Shown here piece after piece: positions 46,919-54,580 of a stretch of 64,000 bases of DNA (its first letter is position 1; the number at the start of each line of letters is the position of its first letter). Below the pieces are notes generated by a model, which saw nothing but the letters and a program-made list of their open reading frames with translations, did not search any database and was not told the origin of the DNA. Source of the DNA: FEN-1297 sp963834015 (GTDB lineage Bacteria; Bacteroidota; Ignavibacteria; Ignavibacteriales; Ignavibacteriaceae); NCBI GenBank assembly GCA_963834015.1, contig CAWIAG010000003.1:1054001-1118000 (forward strand), in the 5' to 3' direction. The position numbers and the translations under genes are program-made.

Positions 46919-49525
46919 ATGAAATCCAATACGGGTAAGACCAATGTTCCGGAATCAGGATTGAAGCTTGATGTAAAGGATGATTTAAAAACCTTACCCA
47001 TTGAAGAAGTCAAAAAGAAATTAGGATCGTCGCAAGATGGCCTAACTGAAGCCGAAGCGCAGAAAAGATTGGCACAATATGGTCCTAACGAGATTGAAGA
47101 AGAAAAGACTAATCCATTCCTCAAATTTCTCAGTTATTTTTGGGGCCCCATTCCATGGATGATAGAAGTTGCGGTTATTCTATCGGGTGTGGTCCGACAT
47201 TGGCCAGATTTTTTTATCATTCTCCTTTTACTAGCAGCGAACGGTGTAGTTGGATTCTGGGAAGAACGGGAGGCGGGCAACGCAATTGCAGCACTAAAGG
47301 CCAAGCTGGCAATAAAAGCACGGGTTAAACGAGATGGTAAATGGACAACGCCGCCTTCACGAGAATTGGTGCCGGGCGATGTTATCCGCCTGCGCTTAGG
47401 CGACATTGTACCGGCAGATGCACGCTTACTGGATGGTGACCAAGTTGAAGTAGATCAGTCGGCATTGACGGGAGAATCTTTACCTGCCGTACGGAAACCA
47501 GGAGAAGCAGTTTTTTCAGGATCTATTATCAGGCAGGGTGAAATAAGTGCAATGGTATATGGCACCGGCGCTAACACATATTTCGGCAAGACTGCACAAT
47601 TAGTTCAGGAAGCGCATACAGTCAGCCATTTTCAAAAGGCAGTTTTGAAGATCGGCAATTACCTGATAGTCCTTGCCGTTGCTCTTGTGTCTCTGATTAT
47701 TACGGTTGCAGTCATACGCGGTGATCCTATTTTCTCTACCCTGCAGTTTGCCCTTGTGCTTACTGTTGCTGCAATTCCTGTTGCTATGCCTACAGTACTA
47801 TCCGTAACTATGGCAGTCGGTGCAAGGCTTCTTGCCAAGAAACAAGCAATCGTAAGCAAGCTTGTAGCTATAGAAGAACTGGCAGGTGTGGATATACTTT
47901 GTGCAGACAAGACCGGCACATTAACACAGAACAAGTTGACTTTGGGAGATCCTTTCAGTGTGAATAATATTCCTGCAGAAAAAGTAATCTTATATGGTGC
48001 ACTTGCATCACGTGCCGAAAACAACGACACAATCGATATCGCAGTTCTGGGCGGGTTAAAAGATAAAGATTTGTTGAAGCAATATGAGGTGACTCATTTT
48101 CAGCCTTTCGACCCTGTACATAAACGTACCGAGTCAACTGTTAAGAGCAAAGACGGAAAATCTTTTAAGGTGACCAAAGGTGCACCGCAAATAATTTTGG
48201 AATTGTCGGATAATGCGGTGCAGGTAAAGCCTGTGGTTGAGAAAGCCGTTAATGAATTTGCTGCACGTGGTTTCCGGTCATTAGGAGTGGCACTGGAAGA
48301 ACAAAACGGGAAATGGCAATTTGTTGGTGTGCTGCCATTATTTGATCCGCCCCGTGAAGATGCCAAAGCAACTATAGCAACTGCGCTAGCAATGGGGGTA
48401 AAAATCAAGATGGTTACCGGTGATGCACTGGCTATAGCTAAAGAAACCGCCAAAAAGTTAGACATGGGGACCAATATCCTTGATGCCGCGGGTTTAGGCG
48501 ACTCAAAGAAGCAGGAAACTGCAGAAACAGCAGATTCAATAGAGAATGCCGATGGGTTCGCCCAGGTATTCCCCGAACATAAGTTTCATATTGTGGATGT
48601 TCTGCAGAAACGAGGCCATATGGTAGGTATGACCGGTGACGGAGTGAATGACGCCCCGGCGCTTAAGAAAGCAGACTGCGGTATTGCAGTTTCGGATGCA
48701 ACAGATGCAGCGCGCGCTGCAGCAGCAATAGTTCTAATGACACCGGGGCTCTCGGTCATCATTGATGCAATCAAAGAAAGCCGCCGCATTTTTCAGCGAA
48801 TGAACAGTTATGCTATCTATCGTATAGCCGAGACGCTGCGCGTACTGTTTTTTATGACGCTCGCAATCCTCGTGTTTAACTTTTATCCCCTGACTGCAGT
48901 AATGATAGTTATGCTTGCGTTACTCAACGACGGAGCCATCCTCTCAATTGCCTATGATAATGTTCATTATAAAAATCAGCCCGAAGCCTGGAATATGCGA
49001 ATGGTATTGGGAATATCCACTGTACTGGGAATCATCGGAGTTGTTTCCGCTTTCGGTTTATTTTATCTCGGAGAGAGAGTATTCCATCTCGACCGGGCAC
49101 ACATTCAAACTTTAATGTATTTGAAACTATCAGTGGCAGGCCATCTAACGATCTTCCTAACACGTACACGCGGTTCGTTCTGGTCTATACGCCCGGCAAA
49201 AATTTTATGGGGCGCTGTAATAGGCACACAAATAATTGCGACATTAATAGCAGTTTACGGACTGTTTATGACCCCGCTCGGCTGGGGTTGGGCGTTGTTT
49301 GTGTGGGGCTATGCACTACTGTGGTTCCTTTTTAATGACCGCTTGAAACTATTAGCCTATAGGATTTTTGACCCGGTTAAACCCGGGATATCTTCCAATT
49401 TAAAACCAGAGATTGCCGTTCGCGCTTACGAACTATATGAAGAAAAAGGACACCTGGACGGCCACGCAATTCAGGACTGGGAGCAGGCAGAGAAAGAGAT
49501 CCGGAAAGACAAATCTCTTAAATAG
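46919..49525 (+). CDS. P3A-type (plasma-membrane) proton-pumping ATPase, copy 1
   Basis: The 868 residues resemble fungal/plant Pma-type proton pumps. The N-terminal cytoplasmic part has LTEAEAQKRLAQYGPNEI; the actuator loop has LTGESLPA; the phosphorylation motif is DKTGTLTQNK (Asp330); the hinge is MTGDGVNDAPALKKAD. In M6, LNDGAILSIAYDNV keeps the Asp that acts as proton acceptor in plant AHA2. It hydrolyses ATP to export protons. It follows the phosphoketolase/RpiB genes, and the 29-base element lies right after its stop. Confidence 0.93.
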   Translation: MKSNTGKTNVPESGLKLDVKDDLKTLPIEEVKKKLGSSQDGLTEAEAQKRLAQYGPNEIEEEKTNPFLKFLSYFWGPIPWMIEVAVILSGVVRHWPDFFIILLLLAANGVVGFWEEREAGNAIAALKAKLAIKARVKRDGKWTTPPSRELVPGDVIRLRLGDIVPADARLLDGDQVEVDQSALTGESLPAVRKPGEAVFSGSIIRQGEISAMVYGTGANTYFGKTAQLVQEAHTVSHFQKAVLKIGNYLIVLAVALVSLIITVAVIRGDPIFSTLQFALVLTVAAIPVAMPTVLSVTMAVGARLLAKKQAIVSKLVAIEELAGVDILCADKTGTLTQNKLTLGDPFSVNNIPAEKVILYGALASRAENNDTIDIAVLGGLKDKDLLKQYEVTHFQPFDPVHKRTESTVKSKDGKSFKVTKGAPQIILELSDNAVQVKPVVEKAVNEFAARGFRSLGVALEEQNGKWQFVGVLPLFDPPREDAKATIATALAMGVKIKMVTGDALAIAKETAKKLDMGTNILDAAGLGDSKKQETAETADSIENADGFAQVFPEHKFHIVDVLQKRGHMVGMTGDGVNDAPALKKADCGIAVSDATDAARAAAAIVLMTPGLSVIIDAIKESRRIFQRMNSYAIYRIAETLRVLFFMTLAILVFNFYPLTAVMIVMLALLNDGAILSIAYDNVHYKNQPEAWNMRMVLGISTVLGIIGVVSAFGLFYLGERVFHLDRAHIQTLMYLKLSVAGHLTIFLTRTRGSFWSIRPAKILWGAVIGTQIIATLIAVYGLFMTPLGWGWALFVWGYALLWFLFNDRLKLLAYRIFDPVKPGISSNLKPEIAVRAYELYEEKGHLDGHAIQDWEQAEKEIRKDKSLK

Positions 49526-49552
49526 TGAAATTATAAAATCGTCCAAAAGATG

Positions 49553-49581
49553 TAATCCCCTTTTCATCCTTTTGTACGATT
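49553..49581 (+). promoter_or_regulatory. 29-base recurrent upstream element, copy 5
   Basis: TAATCCCCTTTTCATCC then TTTTGTACGATT, 80 bases before the small membrane protein start. The left arm AATCGTCCAAAAGATG (49537-49552) pairs with CATCCTTTTGTACGATT (49565-49581), with one mismatch and one bulge: the best hairpin of the nine. No T-run follows, so it is not a typical terminator of the ATPase gene. Confidence 0.75.
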
Positions 49582-49661
49582 GTGTTAGCGAATAAAACTA
49601 AGTAGATTAAAAAGTATAGCTATTATCAAAATGTTTAAATATTAAATAGGTAATTAATTGT

Positions 49662-49868
49662 ATGAATACAAAAAACAATAAACCCCTTATACTTGCTTTT
49701 ATAATTGTTGTAATAGTATTCCTGCTGTTTTGCGGCGGCGCCGTTACGATGACAATGAAAAGTAATGGAATGACGGGTAATATTAGCTGGATGTGGGTAC
49801 CTGCCCTGCTGGCTTTATTGCTGAGTATCTTATTAGGCTGGTCAATATTTTGGAAAAAGAATGATTGA
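49662..49868 (+). CDS. Small two-span membrane protein
   Basis: The 68 residues have two spans (PLILAFIIVVIVFLLFCGG and WMWVPALLALLLSILLGWSI) joined by a short loop (TMKSNGMTGNI), and a basic tail (FWKKND). No family is recognised. It is preceded by the clearest copy of the 29-base element and followed 22 bases later by a lipoprotein gene, so it is probably the first gene of a two-gene operon. Proteins of this size near stress genes can be membrane regulators, but no function can be read. Confidence 0.7.
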   Translation: MNTKNNKPLILAFIIVVIVFLLFCGGAVTMTMKSNGMTGNISWMWVPALLALLLSILLGWSIFWKKND

Positions 49869-49890
49869 TTTTATGAAAAAGTAAAATGGA

Positions 49891-50526
49891 ATGAAAAAGA
49901 ATACTAAATTTATCCCGGCTGCAGTATTATTCTGCCTAATGTTTCTGATGCAAAGTTGTTCATCATCATCGCTTGTTGAGGTATGGAACGACCCTTCATA
50001 TCATGATCCTCCTTTAAAGAAAATACTCGTTATTGCAATAAGAAAAGACGCTGTGCAGAGGCGAATCTGGGAAGATGCTTTTACCTCTGAATTTTCCATG
50101 CAGGGAGTGAATGCAGTATCTTCTTATAGATTGTTCCCGGATGCATTACCTGATACCGACCAAGTGGTTGAAACTGTTTTGAAAAACGGCTTCGACGGCA
50201 TCCTTGTATCCAGCCATCTGAATGCAGGCGCAATAACGCACTATGTTGAAAGTTATGTTACTCTGGAGACGAATTCAAAGTTTAATCCGTTTACTAATTC
50301 TTATTCAATATATTACCGTGATGTTGAACATCCGGGATATACCGATTCTTTAGTCGTTAAACGCCATGCAATAGATTTTTGGGTTACAAAGAATGGAGGG
50401 CGGATGATTTGGGGAGCTACAAGTGATTCTCCCGAACTGAATACGACAGAAGATGTGCACAATGATGTTGCGGCTCTTGTTATAAATGAATTAACACGGT
50501 ATAATATTATAAAATCTAATAAATAG
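49891..50526 (+). CDS. Predicted lipoprotein, DUF4136-like size
   Basis: The 211 residues begin with a lipoprotein signal peptide (FLMQSC, Cys about 23). The mature part has VEVWNDPSYHDPPLKKILVI, then an alpha/beta fold with FDGILVSSHL and a C-terminal segment DVHNDVAALVINELTRYNII. The order recalls small outer-membrane lipoproteins that build a nucleotide-fold-like surface, but I cannot name the family with confidence. It probably shares the promoter of the upstream small membrane protein and sits in the outer membrane. Confidence 0.65.
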   Translation: MKKNTKFIPAAVLFCLMFLMQSCSSSSLVEVWNDPSYHDPPLKKILVIAIRKDAVQRRIWEDAFTSEFSMQGVNAVSSYRLFPDALPDTDQVVETVLKNGFDGILVSSHLNAGAITHYVESYVTLETNSKFNPFTNSYSIYYRDVEHPGYTDSLVVKRHAIDFWVTKNGGRMIWGATSDSPELNTTEDVHNDVAALVINELTRYNIIKSNK

Positions 50527-50605
50527 AAATTTTGTAACAAAAATAAAACTATACTGATTTTGCACAATGACTAAAAAATGATAGCTGCGATTAGTCCAAA
50601 AGGAT

Positions 50606-50634
50606 TAATCCCTTTTTCATTCTTTAGATTGATT
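50606..50634 (+). promoter_or_regulatory. 29-base recurrent upstream element, copy 6
   Basis: TAATCCCTTTTTCATTC then TTTAGATTGATT, 304 bases before the PRC-barrel start. The left flank CCAAAAGGAT makes GGATTAATCC, a perfect palindrome with the core's first half, an alternative pairing to the hairpin with the second half. The rest of the spacer (50640-50938) holds a CCACCGCCGGCAGGCAGG remnant near 50835 and no gene. Confidence 0.65.
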
Positions 50635-50938
50635 GATTTATTTTATGTCCGTATGTATTTTCATTTGAAATTACTATTAACAATGGATTTGCATAGAAAG
50701 TATAAGGGCGCTTTCTTAGTAGTAATTATTAATTATTGAGATGATACTCTTCGTTTGATTTCAGAATTTTAAAAAACCGTTTCCTTAACTCTAATTTAAA
50801 ATGATTAGGTTAACGTATATGCAATCGAATTTGGACCACCGCCGGCAGGCAGGAGCGGAGTTGTAAAAAAAATAATTGCGGCCACACGAATTGTTTTGGT
50901 TGAGAACTTTTGGCTGTGAATTAAAAAAAGGAGATAAC

Positions 50939-51727
50939 ATGCAAAGAAGCGTAAACAAATTAGCAGGCTGTACTGTAAATGCAAAAGATTGTGAATTGGG
51001 GAAAGTGAATGAATTTTACTTTGATGATATTACATGGTCAATCAGGTACTTAGTAGTTAAAGCGGGCGAATGGCTGACAGAACGGATAGTGCTGATTCCA
51101 TTGGCGGCACTTGGCACTACTGATTGGAATTCAGGCCGATTCAATGTTAACCTCCCGATAAAACATGTAAGCAATAGTCCCCTGATTGATATTGAAAAGC
51201 CGATAGCACGCCAAAACGAAATAGAATTATTTAATCATTATTCATTGCAGTATTATTGGGAAAATGAATTTTACACGCGGCCCATCCGGATGCATACCTT
51301 TTCAAGTGCAGCTAATAAAAAAATACAAAAAGAAGATGATGATTTAGTTCAACAGCTCCAAATCAACCGGTCTTTACTTAGTACGGATAAGGTCAAAGGC
51401 TATAATATTCATGCTAATGACGGTAAAGTGGGGTGCGTGGATGACTATATTTTAGACGATGAAAACTGGAACCTTCGATTCCTTATTGTAGATACAAATA
51501 ACCAGAAGCCGGGTAAAAAAATTCTTATACTGCCCCGTTGGATAAAACGAATTAATAGCGACGAAGGAAAAATCTTACTGAATCTCTCACAGGAGTCCAT
51601 AAAAAATATTCCCGAATTTGATCCTGCTCAGCCAGTCGGAACAAATTATGAATCCGAGTTGTTCAATCATTACAGGGATCTGGAAGTAAGGGGCGACAAT
51701 ACCGGTTTGTTTTGGATTGCAAGATAA
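50939..51727 (+). CDS. Tandem PRC-barrel domain protein (paralogue 3)
   Basis: The 262 residues start at MQRSVNKLAGCTVNAKD with AAAGGAG just upstream; an in-frame ATG 63 bases earlier is not used by the paralogues. Two PRC-barrel domains lie at about 1-85 and 155-245 (GYNIHANDGKVGCVDDYILD; GKKILILPRWIKRI). It is closest to the PRC protein at 39396 (shared MQRSVN-LAG, FYFDDITWSIRYLVVK). It lies at the end of a block with a long 5' leader that carries the 29-base element. Confidence 0.88.
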   Translation: MQRSVNKLAGCTVNAKDCELGKVNEFYFDDITWSIRYLVVKAGEWLTERIVLIPLAALGTTDWNSGRFNVNLPIKHVSNSPLIDIEKPIARQNEIELFNHYSLQYYWENEFYTRPIRMHTFSSAANKKIQKEDDDLVQQLQINRSLLSTDKVKGYNIHANDGKVGCVDDYILDDENWNLRFLIVDTNNQKPGKKILILPRWIKRINSDEGKILLNLSQESIKNIPEFDPAQPVGTNYESELFNHYRDLEVRGDNTGLFWIAR

Positions 51728-51932
51728 AGGGCTGTGTGATATTTAGTTTTTTCTACTAGCATTTCGTCCCGCCGGGACTTGGATATTGTAATTTCAGAAT
51801 GGCGAAATAACGAGGTAAATAATAATCAATTTTGTCTATTCGGGGTTCAGGAGAGGGTTGTTTGGGTGGTAAATACTTGAATATATGTATAATAACCTGC
51901 CATTCATGAATCTACCGCTCACTCAAAAGATG
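51728..51932. repeat. Intergenic repeats before PAP2 gene
   Basis: Contains TTTCGTCCCGCCGGGACTTG near 51762-51781, also seen near 6966, and a GGAGAGGGTTGTTTGGGTGG segment related to the one near 6930-6955. No gene is seen. Confidence 0.55.
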
Positions 51933-51961
51933 TAGTCCATTTTTCATCCTTTTGTACGATT
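51933..51961 (+). promoter_or_regulatory. 29-base recurrent upstream element, copy 7
   Basis: TAGTCCATTTTTCATCC then TTTTGTACGATT, 75 bases before the PAP2-family gene. CAAAAGATG at 51924-51932 pairs with CATCCTTTTG. Its right half is identical to that of copy 5, while the surrounding sequence is unrelated. Confidence 0.75.
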
Positions 51962-52036
51962 GAATTGCTCCGGAATAGGATGTAGTTTATAACTGATTTT
52001 GATATATAGACTTCAAATCCGAAAGAAAGAATAATT

Positions 52037-52921
52037 ATGACAAAGGTGTTAAATAACCGGCTCATTCTTTTTAATTTAGTCATCATTTCGAGTATAATTA
52101 TTGGCTTAGTAAAACCCGTATATTCTCAATATTCTGAAATCGATTCATCATATCATCCTTATCATGTTAATTACCTGGCAACAAGCATTAATATATTGGG
52201 AGGTGGTTTATTAGAAATAGTAGGATCATCGTGGATATCCAATAAACTAACTATAACAACTTCAGAATTAGAAAATTTAGACAGGCATGATATCAGCCCG
52301 GTTGACAGATGGGCATTGAATTTTAATCCGGCCGAGATGGGCTACTTTGTTAATCTTTCTTTTCAACTGCAGATAGTTTTCGTACTACTTCCTGTTATTA
52401 CAATGCCGGATCATAATATAAGGCAGGACTGGCCGGATATACTAATGATGTATATGCAAACCCAAATAGTTTCAAATAATATTTATCTTTTGAGCCCGTT
52501 CGGAGCGGTTTTTCAAAATAGATTTCGCCCTGTTGTGTACTACACCTCTCTTGGTAACAGCGGCGTAAGAACAACAGGCACCGACAGGAACTCACTTTAC
52601 AGCGGACATACGGCAGCTACCGCAGCGGCTTCTTTTTTTACTGCAAAAGTGTATTGCGATTACCATCCTGAATTGGGATGGAATAAATATTTTATTTACG
52701 GCGCTGCGGCAATACCGCCTCTGATTATGGGATATGTCAGATTGAGAGCGCTTGCACATTTTCCCAGCGATATTTTAACCGGTTTTGGAGTGGGTGCAGT
52801 AAGCGGCATATTAATCCCTGAGCTTCACCGGATACAAGACCGGAATATTTCCTTAGGAGTATTCTCCTCTCCAGAAGCAACGGGTTTGTCATTTAGCTGG
52901 AATACAAATTTTTTAAATTGA
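52037..52921 (+). CDS. PAP2-family membrane-associated phosphatase
   Basis: The 294 residues have an N-terminal signal or anchor (about 5-30) and the PAP2 signature: QNRFRPVVY (motif 1), YSGHTAATAAA (motif 2, catalytic His) and VRLRALAHFPSD (motif 3: Arg-x5-His-x3-Asp), followed by GFGVGAVSGIL. Such enzymes dephosphorylate lipid phosphates such as phosphatidate or undecaprenyl diphosphate at the outer face of the inner membrane. A second copy of its 3' end lies just downstream as a remnant. Confidence 0.88.
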   Translation: MTKVLNNRLILFNLVIISSIIIGLVKPVYSQYSEIDSSYHPYHVNYLATSINILGGGLLEIVGSSWISNKLTITTSELENLDRHDISPVDRWALNFNPAEMGYFVNLSFQLQIVFVLLPVITMPDHNIRQDWPDILMMYMQTQIVSNNIYLLSPFGAVFQNRFRPVVYYTSLGNSGVRTTGTDRNSLYSGHTAATAAASFFTAKVYCDYHPELGWNKYFIYGAAAIPPLIMGYVRLRALAHFPSDILTGFGVGAVSGILIPELHRIQDRNISLGVFSSPEATGLSFSWNTNFLN

Positions 52922-52976
52922 AAAGCACGCTGCACCGATTAAAGGAATGAGAATAAAAAACTAATTATTTTGAAAA

Positions 52977-53138
52977 ATGTTATCACAATTTAATGAGGGG
53001 CCGGGTGTGAGTGCATTGGTTGGTATACTTGTGCCAGAATTTCACAGCCGGAGAGTCCCGAAATTGTCATTAGGATTATTCACTTCTCCCGCAGCAAGAG
53101 GATTAGCTATAACCCGGGCGCCCGGTTTCCTAAATTGA
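52977..53138 (+). pseudogene. 3' remnant of a second PAP2-family gene
   Basis: The open frame ends with GPGVSALVGILVPEFH, LSLGLFTSPAARGLA and GFLN-stop. These line up with GFGVGAVSGILIPELH, ISLGVFSSPEATGLS and NFLN-stop at the end of the intact PAP2 gene next door. All catalytic motifs are missing, so a tandem duplicate lost its 5' part. Confidence 0.85.
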
Positions 53139-53184
53139 AATAAACATTATAAAAATTGAATAAATAAGGAAGGATGCGGCAATA

Positions 53185-53345
53185 ATGCCACAACAAATCA
53201 ACAGGCAGATTCTTTTAATAAAACGGCCGGCTGCGATGCCGGATAAAAGTTGTTTCAAATTAGTAAAATCTGAAATGCGCCTAATGCGTTCATAGGATTG
53301 TTTGCAGGAGAGAATCTTGGCAAACAGATTGTAAAAGTAGATTAA
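53185..53345 (+). pseudogene. CurA-like NADP-dependent oxidoreductase remnant (internal deletion)
   Basis: The start QINRQILLIKRPAAMPDKS is the N-terminus of CurA/YncB-type medium-chain reductases (NRQWLLASRPxGxP pattern). After 36 codons the frame stops at 53293-53295, but in another frame AFIGLFAGENLGKQIVKVD-stop (from about 53285 to 53345) is the family's C-terminal end. About 290 internal residues are missing. The join lies at a repeated AATGCG (near 53275 and 53284), a likely deletion by short homology. Confidence 0.8.
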
Positions 53346-53364
53346 AAAAAGAAAGAGGATTTTT

Positions 53365-53862
53365 ATGGATCTATATGTATTTAAGAATGAACAATACCTT
53401 CTGCCGCCAAATGATTTGGAAGCTGATAACTTGAGGCTGCAGGAAGAATTAATAAATGAACGTGATCGGAATGTCCGTGCACTTGCAAACTTCAAGAATT
53501 ACAGATGCCGCATTGAGCGCGAGGGGAACAGGATCTCAATTGAAGGCAAGAAGGATCTGTTGCTGTCACTGTTGGATATCATCGACGATTTTGATAAAGC
53601 GATAAAACCAGTCAACAGAAATCAACAATCTTCAATTAAAGGACTGGCTAACATACATAAAAAATTCCTTTCAATACTGGAAAAGCAAGGAGTTTACCCT
53701 TTCGAATGTGTTGGTAGGCCTTACTCCCGTATTCTGCATTCAGCCGCCGAAATGGATATTAATGAGAGTATTGAACCCGGAACAGTAGTTGAAGAACTGC
53801 GGCGCGGTTATTTCTGGAATAATGAAGTACTTCGCCCTGCGCAAGTAAAAGTTTCCGGATGA
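53365..53862 (+). CDS. grpE: GrpE-like nucleotide exchange factor
   Basis: The 165-residue protein has the GrpE plan. The long helix begins at LQEELINERDRNVRALANFK followed by NYRCRIERE; the middle has LLLSLLDIIDDFDKAIK, and the beta-domain ends VVEELRRGYFWNNEVLRPA. GrpE drives ADP release from DnaK. No dnaK, dnaJ or hsp20 gene is in this window, so it is probably a paralogue of the housekeeping copy, perhaps for stress. The N-terminal helix is shorter than in most GrpE proteins. AAGAGG precedes the start. Confidence 0.88.
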   Translation: MDLYVFKNEQYLLPPNDLEADNLRLQEELINERDRNVRALANFKNYRCRIEREGNRISIEGKKDLLLSLLDIIDDFDKAIKPVNRNQQSSIKGLANIHKKFLSILEKQGVYPFECVGRPYSRILHSAAEMDINESIEPGTVVEELRRGYFWNNEVLRPAQVKVSG

Positions 53863-53937
53863 ATCTCTATATAAAAACAGTTTACTGGTGTTTGAATCCA
53901 AATACTATGTAAATAATTCAATTAGAAAGTGAATATT

Positions 53938-54516
53938 ATGAAAACATTAAATGTACTGCTGACGATGGTATTGATTATCATTTTAACGGTTTTTATGCAT
54001 GGACAGACTAACGAAAATTTAAAATCAAAAACAGTGAATAACGGAAATGATATTTCCAGCGTGTTGGGGAAACCAACTTATGAATCTACAATTGACACTT
54101 TAAATACGAGAGTTTGGGTTTTGACACAGGCCCGCCACAAGAAATTAATGAAAGGGGAAATGGGCCGGATCATGAACTCTCAAATGAAAAGTATACATGA
54201 GGGTGGAATGACAGGTGTGGTAAATGACAGCAGCGTGGGGATGGATATTGCAACGAATAAAGAAATGATGGAAGGTACTTATTTTATTCTGCTTGATGTA
54301 GTAAATACTATTAGCGGAAAGGAAATTGCCAGCGGCAACGCCAAGGTTCAGATTGTATATCCGTCAAAAAATAATTTAGCGGTCGATCTTAAAATAATGA
54401 TGAATTATTTTGCAAGCGCACTGGCGCTTAATGAAAGAGGAAAATATTTATTTACGATTAATTTTGATTTCGGCGGCGGTTATAAAACAACACAATTTCA
54501 ATACGCAGTAAGATAA
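53938..54516 (+). CDS. Secreted protein of unknown function
   Basis: The 192 residues begin with a signal peptide (KTLNVLLTMVLIIILTVFMHG). The start chosen is the ATG; a GTG three codons earlier is in frame. The mature part has TRVWVLTQARHKKLMKGEMG and a beta-rich C-terminus (GKYLFTINFDFGGGYKTTQF). No family is recognised. It is probably periplasmic. It lies before the second P-type ATPase gene, with which it could be co-transcribed. Confidence 0.6.
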   Translation: MKTLNVLLTMVLIIILTVFMHGQTNENLKSKTVNNGNDISSVLGKPTYESTIDTLNTRVWVLTQARHKKLMKGEMGRIMNSQMKSIHEGGMTGVVNDSSVGMDIATNKEMMEGTYFILLDVVNTISGKEIASGNAKVQIVYPSKNNLAVDLKIMMNYFASALALNERGKYLFTINFDFGGGYKTTQFQYAVR

Positions 54517-54580
54517 ACAGAGCGTATATGCTTGCAGAATAAATTGGCTCGATTAATCGTACTCTGAGTTATGCAAAGTT

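Noticed and set aside
49537..49581. Rho-independent terminator of the first proton ATPase gene
   Set aside because: No T-run after the stem, and the same element occurs upstream of many genes without a gene end nearby.
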